NCBI GenBank assembly: GCA_029379385.1
Contig: CM055617.1
Location: 12,495,532 to 12,559,531 of the forward strand
From: Quillaja saponaria
Lineage: Eukaryota > Streptophyta > Magnoliopsida > Fabales > Quillajaceae
Reading direction: 5' to 3'
Length of the DNA stretch: 64,000 bases
Shown here in pieces: positions 8,950 through 21,915 of this stretch. How positions within the stretch are numbered: position 1 is the stretch's first letter; each line of letters begins with the position of its first letter. Both the position numbers and the translations under genes were made by a program. The notes beneath the pieces were generated by a model. That model did no database searches and was not told where the DNA came from. It worked only from the letters and a program-made list of their open reading frames with translations.

Positions 8950-11270
8950 GTATAAAAGATCAGTTTATTGTAACTGGCTCATCATTGAATTTTTAGTTTA
9001 AGATAATTATTAGTCTTTTTTGTAACTTTAAGGGTAGATGCCATTTTAATTTAAGTACTATTTTTAATTTTTAGTCTTAGTTTGTAACTTGTAATTTCAA
9101 TTGTCAATTTAATTGGAGGTATAATTTTTAAATTTTGTTATTTACAATTAAAAAAAATAAGTGATTTTAATTATATTTAATCTCAATTAAAAATAAAAAC
9201 TGAATAAAAATAAATTTAATTTCAATTAAGTATCAAAATTGAATAAAAAATAAAACAACTTAATTATTTGTACACAAGACAGCTTAAATGCCCCTTTGGT
9301 AATTAGCTTTCGTGGCATCTGTATTGAGCATAAATTATGTTTATGAAGTATACATACATGTTTATCAAAATTGATGTACATATGAAGAACTTATAGTTAA
9401 ATAAAATTAATACTCCATTTTAATGACAATAAAAAAATAGATAAATCCAATAAAACATTAATTCAAAATATCAACATATAATTATTTTTTAAAAATTTCA
9501 AAGATTGAAGAAAAATTAATACAATAATATTATAATCGTAACTATACTCTTAATAGTTCTTTTCATTTATAGCATTTTAAAAAATTATAATTATTTGTAA
9601 CTTACTAAATTTAAAACAAAAATTGAGAAATTCAATCTTAATTACTATTAATATATAATTATTGACAAATTATAGATTTATTACTATTGAAAAAGAATTA
9701 GGATAAAAATTATAATTAATAGTCATAAAATAATTACAACCATGTTAATATTAAAAGAGATTTTTTTTTTTTTTTTTTTTGGGAAAGAAGTAAAAAAATT
9801 TATATGATAAATAGAATATTTGAAATAAAATAACAACTAAAAATTATTTATGTAATAGCAAAAACTCATAGAATATTTAAGAACATTAAATTTCTTTCAC
9901 TAAAAGCTAAAATAACAATATATAATAATAAAAACTATGTTCTAAATACTCTTTAATTCATAATTTAAAAATTACTTCATAAATTTGAAAAGTACTAAAA
10001 AAAATATTATAGTTATGTAGAACTTATTAAACAAAAAAATTTGAAAAATTCAATATTAACTAATATTGACACATAATTATTGAAAAGTATAAATTTTTAT
10101 ATGAATTAAAAGTTAAAAAACAAGATTATGATAATGAAAATTATACTCCTAATATTTTTGTTAATTCAAAGTAATTTTCTAAAATTCTAATTCATAAATT
10201 TGAGAAGAACTAAAAAAATGAAAATTATTACTTATTTATTAAACAAACAAAAATAATAATTAGAAATTTAATCCTAATACTATTGACATAAAATTATTTA
10301 AAAATTATAAATTTATTAATATTAAGAAGAATTAGTAAAAAATAAATATAAATAAATAGTACTAAAATAATTACAATCCTATTGATAATAAAATGGAGAA
10401 GAATTAGGAAAAAGGTAAAATAATAATAATAAATAAATAAATAAATACTAGTTTATTTTAAGCAAAATTACAACTAAAAATAACTATGTAATAATAAAAA
10501 CTTATAAAGGTATTTAAGAAAATAAAAAAAAATCCATTAAGCCATTTTTATATATAATATATAAATAATTATAATTTTGAACACTAAACAACTTCTCTGA
10601 TCATAATTTTTGAACAATCTAAACAAACAAAAAGTTAAGCAAGAATGGTCTTTGACCATAATCTCTACCTTGCCGCCAATCCTAATGCACCCAATGTAGA
10701 GTTAAGAGTTAATACATGGGATGTTCCTCCACTCTCTCTTGATATACTTATGATCTCTCTTGATATACTTTATGATTAGCAAATACTATTAAAATAAATT
10801 TGATATACTTATGATCTCTCTTGATATACTTTATGATTAGCAAATACTATTAAAATAAATTTTGATATGTAATTTTCTTGTTTATTTTAAAGTAAAAATA
10901 AAAACTTATACTATCAGTAAGAACCAATAAGTCATATCACAATTTTACAATATCAATAAGTTATGTCATTATTCTACAAGTTTATAATTCGTATAAATTT
11001 ATAATCTTACAAGTCATATTATAAATAAATAAAAACAAAGATTATTTGATTTAAAATCATATTTTATTTATGTTTGTGAAAATATTTGTTTTTTTGTATT
11101 ATATTATAAAAATATATTAAATTTTAAAAATAAATTAACATAATGTATTGTTATTAAAAATAAAAATTATATATATAGGAAAATATAAAAATTATTAACT
11201 ACTTAAAATATATGCAATGCCATTGAGAATTTTATCGTCCGTTTTCCATATAAAATCTGGTTTTATTACA
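8950..11270. other. AT-rich intergenic DNA
   Basis: I see no gene. Long runs consist of variations on AATTATAA, TTAATAAT and TAAAAATT, with a T tract at about 9760-9780. Phrases recur loosely (for example ACTAATATTGACATAATTATT near 9645, 10065 and 10285), which suggests old, diverged tandem repetition. A short plus-strand frame at about 10645-10755 (MVFDHNLYLAANPNAPNVEL and on) looks coding-like but is unrecognised. Confidence 0.5.
10740..10861. repeat. Perfect 61-bp tandem duplication
   Basis: The 61-base unit starting TGATATACTTATGATCTCTC occurs at 10740-10800 and again, with no visible difference, at 10801-10861. Inside each unit TTGATATACTT also occurs twice, so there is a second, shorter level of repetition. 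The identity of the copies points to a recent slippage or unequal exchange event in otherwise diverged AT-rich DNA. Confidence 0.85.
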
Positions 11271-11327
11271 GAACTAGGTTTTCCTGATCAGAGGTTTTCA
11301 GTTGGCCGCCGAACTCAAAAAGCGAAA

Positions 11328-11655
11328 ATGGTAATGTACGTCTCTCTTGAGCTCTAATTTCTCTTTCCGATTCAGATTTTGTTTGATTGGGTTTTTGTTA
11401 ATTTTTGCCAGCCGTCCCACAAGACCTTCATAATTAAGAAGAAGTTGGCGAAGAAGATGAGGCAGAACAGGCCTATTCCACACTGGATTCGCATGAGAAC
11501 TGACAACACCATTAGGTAAAGTTTATTCTTTTCAATTATCATATTCATTCTTTACTATCGTTCTCAGCAATTTCTGTTTAACTCTAATAATTTCTCTCTC
11601 TTCCAGGTACAACGCAAAGCGCAGGCACTGGCGTCGCACCAAGCTTGGATTCTGA
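11328..11655 (+). CDS. RPL39: 60S ribosomal protein L39 (eL39)
   Basis: Three exons encode the 51-residue protein [20 protein letters not shown], then [20 protein letters not shown] and [11 protein letters not shown]. Exon 1 is only the start codon (11328-11330), followed by a GTAATG donor. Exon 2 is 11412-11515, and exon 3 is 11607-11655 ending in TGA. Total coding length is 156 bases, exactly the family's usual 51 residues plus stop. eL39 is a tiny basic protein of the large cytosolic ribosomal subunit that lines the nascent-peptide exit tunnel. A first exon carrying only the ATG is a known arrangement in ribosomal-protein genes. The upstream sequence CAGTTGGCCGCCGAACTC is likely 5' UTR. 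Confidence 0.95.
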
Positions 11656-13744
11656 GGTGCTTTTTTTTTTGGCATTATGCCCTTAATTCATTAGAATATA
11701 CTGAATTAAGTCAAGGGTTGGGGGTTTTTGCAATGAATTATGTTAAGGAGCTTGATAATTTTGTATTTCTTTAAGAATATGTAGGTGAGAAACTCTTGGG
11801 AGTTCTTGTTGAACATGCTCTGGTGTTTATTTACCCTGTTATAGTTGATTTGGGATTAATTCTGTATTTTCTTTCCATCTAAAACGATATTTCAGTGAGT
11901 TGGTATGTTTGAAGGTGGTTATGAGCTTGATATTTAAAATTGTTTTGGCCTCTAATATTCTGCTAAGGAGTCAGTCTTTGTTTAGATTTAAACTCACATT
12001 TTTCATGGAATTCTATTCTGTGAACTGCAAATAATGGGTTAAAATTTATTGTCCTGTTGGATTGACAGGTGCTTAAACTCTTTTTCTTTGATTATTAGCT
12101 GATTATAAAGTTTTATGGTCCTATGAAGTTTGTTTGATTAGTCATTGAACAGTTTTTTTTCCTGCGCTCTATTTTTTCTTTTATTTTTTCCCTCATTGAT
12201 TTGTTAAATTTTCAATTATTTCAAAATCGTGTCAAAGATTCCCTCCACGATTGGCTTTGTTGTGGTATCTTGCTATCCTGTTCCTCTCCATTTTTTTAAA
12301 CTGATGTAGAACTGAAGTCTTCTTGTGAACAATTTCTTAGCCTACATTTATACTTTTATCACCTTCAGCCATTTTTATGTGATGTGACCCTACATTCCCT
12401 TTATGTTTCATACTCTAATCTGGTTCTACGCTCTAGTTTTCCCATTTTAGCTCAAAGCATCACCTACAATAGGAACTGTGTTAAGACCACTCAAAGCAAT
12501 GTCAGCTCAGGTTGAAACATTTGATTAGCTTAGCTTCCATATACATATCCATATATCATTGCAAACTAGAATCCATCAATTTGTTGTTGACTTTACAAAC
12601 TAATGTTAAATCCTTCCCCATGTTTCCTGTCATGTGTGTGTTTGGGGGTGGGAGAATTGTGTAGATTTCGAGTAGTGTTGGAGCACTGGTCTTTATTGAG
12701 TATTAGTATAATGTGGTGTCATGTGGTCTTGATGGTTAAGATATGAAAGGACTATGATTAGTTTTTGCCTATTACATTTTTTCTTGAACTTGTGATGTCT
12801 GGATTCTGTATTATCATAATTTAGGCGACAAGATCTATTCTCGAGGTTTTTCAAGTTTTGGAGTCATGGAATTACTTGGGGGTAGTAAATCAAGATTCAA
12901 TTATGCAGTTTTGGACTTGTGTATTTCACATGAAAACTGATAACAGTTTCTATTTGATGGTTGATGCGGGAAGGATTGTCACCCAAGGCAAGTCTTGTTG
13001 CTTGTCATTTGTATATTATTGTGGTGGATCTTTGTAGGAGTACAAAACTCAAAAGTTCTGCACTTACCATGGGTTAAGAATACCCTCTAGTTATATGCTT
13101 CATCAGAAATTGGGTTGATAGTCATAAATCATGATAGACCAGTGTCAGTAATACTGGGGAAAACTATTCTGGGATGAGTATGGTTTTTGATCTGCTGCAA
13201 AGCGTACATATGTTAGTAAAAGGCTATGACATTGACTGCTATTTTACTATCAATATAATCAACTCCCTCTTGAAGTCCGTGTGTGTATGTATGAAATAAA
13301 GGAAGCAGAATGTGTTCTTGACAATTGAATAATGTTTTATGTAGATTCCTTAAATGAGTAATTGAAGTTTATTTGAATATATAATTGTCAGAATGTCGAC
13401 AGTTGTCCTGGCTGGCGCATTAGGAAAGAGATTACACCTCCTATGTTATTCATTGTGATGATAGGAACACTCATACTGTGCAGATAAACTGTTAAGCCAA
13501 AAAATATTACTCTGGAAATACATTTTTGTGCGCATTTTCTCATAGGAGCACTGTTGTTGCTAACTATAGAAACTTATATAGTCATATTCATATGACTTAT
13601 GAGCTAATACTGTAGTAGAATCGGATTAAGTTAATGCATACTAAAAGAAAAGCCTCACTGTTGTTCACAGTTATAAAAGAGGTAAGCAACCTGCTGAGGA
13701 ACTAGCTAATGCAAATCCTATATTCATATTGCTGTGTTACATTA

Positions 13745-13783
<39 letters not shown>

Positions 13784-13850
13784 GAAAGGTCACTTTAACC
13801 TTTAAAGCTTAGATTGAATGGTTGTTCTGTACTCTCTGGTGATAGCATTG
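11656..13850. other. Non-coding region downstream of RPL39
   Basis: No recognisable protein is found in about 2.2 kb. Base composition is closer to that of introns and UTRs (T-rich, less repetitive) than to the AT-only DNA before 11200. Part of it may be 3' UTR of RPL39 or an unrecognised non-coding transcript. A T tract of about 30 bases lies at 13750-13779. Confidence 0.4.
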
Positions 13851-13973
13851 TGATTGGGATTGCCATTGCCATTGAAATTTATAGTTATGCTTCATAAGTC
13901 TCTCAAAGCTCTTCCTTTGTTGGCCCTGAAACTATTCCCTCCTTTCCAACTAGTCTTTCAAATTTATTCTGGG

Positions 13974-14045
13974 CTCTTTATTGCGTTTTTTACATCTATC
14001 TTTCTTTCCCTCTTTATTGCGTTTTTTACATCTATCTTTCTTTCC
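13974..14045. repeat. 36-bp tandem duplication
   Basis: The 36-base unit beginning CTCTTTATTGCGTTTTTTAC occurs at 13974-14009 and again at 14010-14045 without visible differences. The unit is a multiple of three and lies in an open plus-strand frame, but that frame resembles no protein I know. I treat it as a simple recent slippage duplication. Confidence 0.85.
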
Positions 14046-14049
14046 CCAA

Positions 14050-17000
14050 GTAGTACTTTTAGACATATCTGACATGCCTTTGTTTCTGTAAAAAGTTTAC
14101 TTTACCTTGTACAAAGATCTCAATTATAGTGTGTACTAATACTATAATGAACTATGCTAGAGTCAGGAAACGAAAATTGATCCTTGTGAACCAAGCTTAA
14201 ACAAGCCATCTTTAGAAATCAATGTGTGTGGTATCCTACCACATCAACCACCTTTCACTACAAATAGTAGGCAATGACTAATGGATCAGCAAAGACAATG
14301 AAAGCACCTTTTGAACATTGAAGAAATACTTAGAAATTTAAATCCTACCTGATACATGATAACTATATTCAATTTTTGATTTAAATATAAAGGGTGGTCT
14401 ACCTATCCATGGTCTAGAATCTAGATCAACATCCATTAAGGTTACTTTATAAAAAGAAACTATACATTTTAGGTTTCAGAAAAGTCGTACAAAAAATTTA
14501 CATGATCAATATGTCATATTTTTAATTATTTTTTCCTTCAAAATAAATATTTTTATCGATAATAATTTATCTAGTACCAATTTTATCCTTTAATTAATAT
14601 GATATTAAATAATATGCATTATTATTTAAAAAGTAATGCCTATTGATATGTAAATTTATTTCAGAATCTGAAATGTAAAATAAGAATTTTTTGTATTTTT
14701 CCTAAAATAAATTTCTTTCTCTTACTATTAACTCCATGAAAATATCTATGAAAGATCTTTAACCTTTCTCTTATTGATTGATTAATTCAATGAACAAGAC
14801 TATGAATAGACTTGACTAATGTGATTTAATCTGAGTTATATATGCACTACATGTAGCTTTTTAGTGGTGGAGTGACGTTTAGATTGATTTCATGTTTACT
14901 TACGAAGATTTTTTAAATAGAGTCAAAATTATAAAATTAATAAAAAAAATATTAAAAAAATCATTTTGTAAATTTCATTACACGTATTGATGACATTAAA
15001 TGTGCTACTCTCTAAGTATATTATTACATGCATCTGCAAGATTAATTGTGATTATCTTTAATATTTTTCTTATTAATAATACAAAAAAGAGATATGCAAG
15101 TAGTGTTTTTATGGGATGGGATGATTTGAGGTGTATGACGTATTAGATTAGTTGGCACTTAAAAAAATAAAAATAAATAATGTTAATGACACATGTCAAT
15201 ATATTTTATTTTTTTTACAAAATATAAAAATTAAATACATTAATAATATATTAAATATTAATTACATTCAAAAGTTCTATATGTATAAATGGTTTGCTCT
15301 AGCAAAAAAACTTTCAACAGACCACATGACTAATCCCACCAATTCATCAACACACAGACCACAGCGTCGTGCCATCGTGCTCCGTTAACGGAGTGAGTGC
15401 CCGCCGCAAAAGTGGGTCATATCTTCACATCCCACATCAATCAGATCCGTACGTCACAATCATATTCTGATTACAATTTTGGTAGTTATTACTTACTTAT
15501 TAGGCAAGTCGAGGTAGGCCTCCGATCTTTATATTTAATTTTTAGTATAAATTTAATTGATTTACTATATAAAATTAAAATCTTATAAAACTTGCTTTGG
15601 AAAAATAAATAAAAATAAAAAGTAATGTCAAGTGGATAACAAAAATTGATAGGTCCAAAATTATACTAGAAGATAAAAAAGGAAAGCTTACTTTTTTTTA
15701 TATTTTTGTTTACTTTCTAGAAATTGGGTAGTGTAACGTGCAGTACTCAAAATAAAAACAAATTCTTAAGTAGTTTTGTGGGTCAAGCAAGAGGAGTTGA
15801 TTTGAATGGATAGACTCACTTGTAAGTATTCATGAAGGTAAACAATAATTAGATGTTAAAAGATGAAGTTTATAATAGATCAATTATATTGTATTTATGT
15901 TATTGTTTTAATTTAATATTTATTTGAGAGCGATTCAGATCATACTTAAGAATACAAAATTAAATAAATTATTATATAAATTTCTTAGATTTGTAACTCA
16001 GAAAATTTATTAGGTAACTCTCTTAATTTATATCTTTTATTTAGTTAACTCTTTTGATATTGTTCTAATCTATTTTTTATTTTGTTATGTGTTATTTATT
16101 CCCTTATATAGTTGTATTAATTTTTTAAATTCAAATAAGTTTATATAACAAAAACTTTCTTAGAAAAAAAAAGTAATACAAACTAAAGCAAAATTTTGCT
16201 GTAAAAAAAAAAAAAAAAATAGTCAGATCAATTTGCCTTACCTGATCTATAAACTCACAGATTATGATTCGACTCAATTTGAATTGAAATAGTAGATAAT
16301 TATCGAATTCAATTTCATTGGGTTGAATTTTCTTACTTAATTTATAAACTCATAAATCATAATTTGACTCAATTAAGATTAAAATGATGAATAATATTCG
16401 ATCCTCATCATCAGATTAAAATAAATACTCAATCCCACTCAACCCAATTCATTACCATCTGACTATATTGGACAAATTTAAGTGAAAAAGAGATACATAG
16501 AACAAGAATATTCATTTGACGCGTATCAAAGTCAGTTCAAATCAATGCTTAAGTTGGTGATACCACCCAGCGAAATAAACACGCTTAAGTGTTTGACTAG
16601 CTTGCCTACATATGAGACAAGAGACTACATATTATTTGCATCTTTCGTCTCTAAAGTGTATATATCTATACTAACTCTTATTGTCTCTTAATTTACAATA
16701 ACAAAATTACTTAATTTTATATTAAATTACATTAAAATAATTACAAATTATTTTTCTCTCCTAATAACTACTTATTTTCTCATCCACTCACATACTAATT
16801 ATAATGCTTTTCTCTTATATCTTTTAATAAATAACTACATTATTTTCATTTATACATCTTATTTTTTATCTTTTAATAATTATTCACATTATTTTCACTT
16901 TTACTGTCTCTTTTTTCCTATTTAAATAAGACCAAAAATTTAAAATAATAATTTATATATTTAAAAAAAAAATCATTCAACATATGTGTAAATACGCACA

Positions 17001-17280
17001 TCTAATAATATATATACATATTTAAGAGTAATATTTTTTGTCAAAAATTATTGATCCGAACAAATTAATATATATATATATTTATGAATAATATATTTTG
17101 TAAAAATTTACAATCCAGACATATTTATGTCTACTTAAATTAATTTAACTTCCTAATCTTATCAATTAAAAAATATTTATTATTAGACACCAAGTTTCAT
17201 GCCCAAATATCGAATTGCTACTAATAGGCACTAGGAATAAATTACGCTTACTTTTTGTTTGAAAATAAAAATTAAATCTT
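14050..17280. other. AT-rich intergenic DNA with one GC-richer island
   Basis: No gene is recognisable. The exception in composition is about 15300-15480, where GC rises and a perfect palindrome occurs (annotated separately). Around 16230-16450 there are repeated phrases (CTTACxTxATxTATAAACTC, GACTCAATT) in two loose copies about 90 bases apart, consistent with a small diverged tandem duplication. Confidence 0.4.
15380..15393. promoter_or_regulatory. 14-bp perfect palindrome CTCCGTTAACGGAG
   Basis: The palindrome is exact and lies in a local GC-rich patch. It contains AACGG on both strands, the core of the mitosis-specific activator element bound by three-repeat MYB proteins. That reading is inference. 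No intact gene lies close downstream; the nearest is the BES1/BZR1-family gene at 17789. Confidence 0.35.
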
Positions 17281-17385
17281 GGCTGGAAAATATGCAACGG
17301 CGTCGTATGAATGAGTTTCTCGTACACTGCAAGATACCACGAAAGCGAACATAGGCCCCACTTTCTTCATTTATGAAAGCCTAAA

Positions 17386-17391
17386 CACGTG
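17386..17391. promoter_or_regulatory. G-box CACGTG upstream of the BES1/BZR1-family gene
   Basis: AAACACGTGCTTAC contains a CACGTG core about 400 bases before the start codon at 17789. BES1/BZR1, PIF and other bHLH/bZIP factors bind such sites. Autoregulation is possible but not shown by sequence. Confidence 0.35.
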
Positions 17392-17788
17392 CTTACCTCC
17401 CTTGATTCCGGAACCTGGACAGATAAAAGTCATAGAGAAATAGAGTGGCATTCTCGTAAATAATCACTCAAACATAGGCAATTACTTTACAGCCCCTTAC
17501 TGTATTTGGTATTTAACAACTCTTCTCTGTCACGCACTTATCATAATCAAACAAACAAAAAAAAACCAAAAGACCCTGTTCACCGGCCGCTTATTTTCTA
17601 TTACCGGTTTCCTTTGACCCGTTTGTTTCCCGAGAAACAAGGATATCTCCTGAGAAAATTTTTCGCTTAATGAAGCAAATTCACAAACACAGGTTTTGTC
17701 AGAAGAAAATTTTCCAGTAGTAAACGATTCGTTGACTTGATCTGTGGAGCTTCGGTGAGAGCAATTAAGCGATTAAAGGTTGCTGAAA

Positions 17789-20666
17789 ATGGCGTCGGGG
17801 ACGAGGATGCCGACTTGGAAGGAGAGGGACAATAACAAAAGGAGGGAAAGGAGACGAAGAGCTATCGCAGCTAAGATCTACTCCGGTCTCAGAATGTACG
17901 GTAATTACAAACTCCCTAAGCACTGCGACAACAACGAAGTCCTCAAAGCTCTCTGCAATGAAGCTGGATGGACTGTTGAGGAAGATGGAACCACTTACAG
18001 AAAGGTAACGTACTATGGTGCAAGTTAGCAAATTGATAAGCTAAATGATAACATGCTCTGGTACTTGTAATTGACTAGTTTGCTATAATAAATTCCTCGA
18101 TCCGAAATACCTAATCTATTTTTTGTTAAGATTTTCATAGTTTTGGTGAATTGGGCTTTTGATTTCTAATCTCTGTTTTTTGCTAAAGTGCGCGGGGTGT
18201 TAAGGTGAATAAACAGTGATCTATGTGCTTCCGGTGATGAAATAAATTCTGTTTGTTCTTACCTACCAGCGTACGATAGATCCTAGCAGGATCTTTCTCT
18301 TTTTCTTTTTTTCTGCACGAAACACAAACGATTTTTAAAGATTCCTTCTGCCATTTGAACAACAGAAACTTTTTCAGCTTGACCAAAATGCTGCCCCTCC
18401 TTATACAAAGCGACCTCACATTATTCCGACTTTTTGTAAAAACCCAGAGATGCCGAGGGTTAGTTTGTCATTTCACTTAAATTCACTAACATATTGGACT
18501 TTTAACTTTTATTAAATGCAACTGAGTGTCGTTCGTATTATGCTAAATAAATTTCTTTTTCAGGGTCTGTCTGTGACTTAGATTCTGAGTATTTTTCTGT
18601 ACTGTTTCCTGTTTTTAGAGATTTCTGTTTCCGAGCACTTGCAATTCTCGTGAAAGCCTTTTCCCTTAGCTCATGAAAGATAAAACCTTCATAAAAGTTT
18701 TGGGGGCATTTTGGTCCTTCAAGACCAATGAGGAAAAAGGACAAACTTTGCACAAATCTAATTCCTAAAAACCATTTATTACTCTCTACTCTTTTACAGT
18801 AAGTACATACATTTTTATGGTTTATATTAATGGGTTTATGTATTTGTCTTTAACCCCGATATTCCCGGGGTTAAAACTAAAACTTTTTCTTTAATGATTT
18901 GAAGCATGGCATTTGTTGGGTGTGTGGGCCGTTGTGTTGTGTTTGTCTGTTATGTTAAAACTTGTTTTGAAAATTCATATACTGATTAAAGAATTAGAGA
19001 AAGAAAGATTACGAATCCTTGGATTATTGGATACTATTTTTCTAATCTAATCTTTTAAGCAGTAAAGCGTGTGAATGTGGGGAGGGGGTGGGGGAGAGGA
19101 ACATGTTTGGGGTAGCGTGTAATATATACAGCAACGTTTGACATTAATGACACTTTGATAAAGTCTTTATGTCTGGTCGCAATTACATGTATGCCACTTT
19201 CCCTCGAAGATGAGACATGGAATTCTGGAAATGTAAGTAGACCTACTCTGCCTTCCGAGTTTTGAACATGTAGTATATTTAACTCAGCATCTGGTTAGGT
19301 AAAACGTGGGTGTGGGTGAAGTTTGTTCTGAACTAGCTGGGCTGTTATGATAGGGGAATGGGGCCAAGTGATGAGGAAGTTGGGTGTGATTGGCTTGCTA
19401 CCTTCTCTTTGTTTTCCTTAGGAGACTTCAGGGGAACAGACAGCATTACTTGTTTAGATGTGATGAACTCAATCTGTAGAAGAAATTTGAAATACCATCA
19501 AGCTTGTGATGGTAGCTTTAACATTAATGCAATTGGGCTTCCTTTGGATTTGGTTCTCATGCACTGATCTTGTACTGTTCTCCTTTAATGACAAATGATG
19601 TAATTAAGCTCAAATTAGAACTCAATGTGATTAACTGTATGACTCCACCCAACCCTTTCTAACACTTGGAAAGAAGAGGATAAAGAAAATCTTAAATATT
19701 AAATTCAATGTTGGATTTAGTATGTATCAAGTGCCGGTTTCTTTTGCTATAAGGCTCCTGAATGCAGGGTAGAAGATAGTCTCTTTCTTCAGAAATATAT
19801 ATGTTTTATATTTGGCATCTAGCCAAGTCATTGTTGGGACTTAAGTTTCATGATCTTCATAGTTATGAAAGTTGTCAGAATTAAGATTTTGTTTATACAT
19901 GCAGGGGTGCAAACCTGCAGTTGATAGGATGGACGTTATAGGTTGCTCGGCATCTGCTAGTCCTTGCTCATCTTATCAACCAAGTCCGTGTGCATCCTAT
20001 AATCCAAGTCCAGCCTCATCTTCCTATCCAAGCCCTGCACGTTACACTACCAATGCCAATGGAAATGCTGATGCCAATTCCCTCATTCCGTGGCTCAAGA
20101 ACCTCACATCGGGTTCATCATCTGCCTCATCCAACCACCCCAACAATTTCTACATGCACATGGGTTCCATAAGTGCTCCAGTCACCCCTCCATTGAGCTC
20201 ACCTAGTGCCCGAACTCCTAGAACTAAGAATGACTGGGATGATCCAACCAATGTCCCATCATGGGGTGGGCAGAGCTATACTGGCATGCCTTTATCTACT
20301 CCACCAAGTCCTGCACGTCAGGTTTTGTCCGATTCTGGTTGGCTTGCTGGTATTCAAATCCCCCTTAGTGGCCCATCATCACCCACATTCAGCCTTGTCT
20401 CACCAAATCTTTTTGGATTTAAGGAAGCATTATCAGGTTCTGGTTCTCGAATGTGGACTCCTGGGCAAAGTGGAACATGCTCCCCAGCTATAGCTGCAGG
20501 CATTGATCAGACAGCAGATGTTCCAATGTCAGACGGAATTGCAGCTGAATTTGCATTTGGCAGTAATGCAACAGGGTTGGTAAAGCCTTGGGAAGGAGAA
20601 AAAATCCATGATGAGTGTGTATCCGATGATCTGGAACTCACTCTCGGGAATTCTAGCACTAGGTAA
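17789..20666 (+). CDS. BEH4: BES1/BZR1 family transcription factor, closest to BEH4
   Basis: Exon 1 (17789-18004) encodes [20 protein letters not shown], then [20 protein letters not shown], the basic bHLH-like DNA-binding domain of brassinosteroid-responsive BES1/BZR1 proteins. A 1.9-kb intron follows. Exon 2 (19905-20666) starts [20 protein letters not shown]. It carries the Ser/Pro-rich region with many S/T-P and S-x-x-x-S sites (the kind phosphorylated by the GSK3-like kinase BIN2), a [14 protein letters not shown] stretch, and a C-terminal EAR-type motif DLELTLGNS that recruits TOPLESS co-repressors. Total length is 325 residues, about the usual size for BEH4. The protein regulates brassinosteroid target genes in the nucleus. 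The start is the ATG in AAAATGGCGTCG; an upstream in-frame TTG is not a plant start. The C-terminus can end by read-through (ACT AGG TAA) or after splicing of a GTAAGT intron (20663-20761) giving ACT AGG TAG. Both give the same protein. The subgroup assignment is from overall resemblance. Confidence 0.92.
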
Positions 20667-20761
20667 GTTTGCAGCTCTTGAATCATGACTAGTTGGATTC
20701 AGCTCTTGAATTAGTTGCATGTTCATATGTTGTCAATTAACTATTTTGTTTCATAATGCAG
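20663..20761 (+). other. Optional intron spanning the stop codon of the BES1/BZR1-family gene
   Basis: The sequence AG|GTAAGT at 20661-20668 is a near-consensus donor, and TTTCATAATGCAG|G ending at 20761 is a good acceptor. If retained, the stop is TAA at 20664-20666; if spliced, it is TAG at 20763-20765. In both cases the last residue is the same arginine. Splicing would therefore change only the 3' UTR, or put the stop near a junction, not the protein. Confidence 0.55.
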
Positions 20762-21369
20762 GTAGAGGGGCTTGCTGGAAGTTGTGAGAAGAACTAGACA
20801 AGGATTCTCTTGATTTCGCTTCTTCCTTGTCTTTCATACAAAATTAATGTCCCTGCTTGTTTTAGTTTCCAGGCATGCCAGTTAGGAGTACAGTGAATAG
20901 GAGCAGCTGTTTCTTCGTCTCCCTTCCCAGCTTTCCTTTTCTTTCTATTTAAACTAAAGAAAGAACTCAACAAAAATTATATATAGTACATGGTGGTGTT
21001 TAGCGCCTTTCCTCATTCTTCCATTCTTTTTCCGAATAGGAAGTTTATTTGACAACACTTGATACCTATTGTGATTGTTGGTGTGGTTTTGGCTTTATAA
21101 TTATAGCACAGAAATTTTCAATGTCGATTTTAACTTATAGAGGCACTGATCAATGTTGTGTTCTGAACTTTCTTACCACTTCCTATTAGTGCTTCTCCTC
21201 TATTCATTGCAATGCGGTTTCCTACACTTCAATAATTTTTATTTATTTTTCTAAAAAGAGAACTTTCAACTTGATCTGCGATGTGAAGAAGTTGATTGTG
21301 ATTCTCTTTTTTTGTTGATCAATTTGGAGAAATATTGGATTTGGATGCCTGACATGAATAAATCTACGT

Positions 21370-21915
21370 GAGAGTTCAGTTCATTTTATTTTAATTCAAT
21401 TAAATTTAAATTATTTTTCAATACTTGAAACAAATCATTTAAGTGATAGAATTCAAATAAATTCAATTAAATTATAGTGTTTGGAATAATATTATAACTA
21501 AAAGAATTCATTTCATTTTAATATTTTTACAAAATTACCCTTGTATTAAAAAAAAAAAATTTCCTACCAAAACATACATGTTTAATACATTATAGGGAGA
21601 GAAGAGAAATGAGGGGAAGGGGAGGGAAAAGATGGGATGAAAAGTGGGTAGATAGAAGAAGGAAGTGTTATGGTTTTTGAGATATGGATATGAGAGAAAG
21701 TAAAAATAAATGATATGTATTTTTAATCTAATTGAATTGAATTCTTAACAAATCATATCAATTTTAATGATAATGTAAAATGAAAAAATGTTATAAAAGT
21801 ATGATTATAATTAATTAAATTCTCATAAAAGATAGATACCAAATATAAGATTTTAATCAAAGTTTATTTAAAATGAATTGAATTATATAATTTTTATAGT
21901 TTCAAACACGCTCTT
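21370..21915. mobile_element. Candidate MITE downstream of the BES1/BZR1-family gene
   Basis: The left end reads GAGAGTTCAGTTCATTTTAT with TTTTAATTCAATTAAATTTA following. The reverse complement of the right end reads AAGAGCGTGTTTGAAACTAT and then AATTCAATTCATTTTAAATA. Several internal AATTGAATTGAATTC-type phrases occur on both arms. The AGAGxGTGTTTGGAAT-type end and AT-rich arms are typical of short nonautonomous plant DNA transposons. No coding capacity. The termini are imperfect, so the boundaries are approximate. Confidence 0.45.

Noticed and set aside
10645..10755. Short coding-like frame MVFDHNLYLAANPNAPNVEL
   Set aside because: Too short and unrecognised; it runs into the 61-bp tandem duplication. 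Noted but not annotated as a gene.
13854..14072. Plus-strand frame with a repeated FIAFFTSIFLSL segment
   Set aside because: The apparent transmembrane repeat is the translation of a 36-bp slippage duplication; there is no valid gene context.
19358..19567. Frame of 69 residues in the BES1/BZR1-family intron
   Set aside because: It is inside a well-supported intron, with no family resemblance and no splice context.
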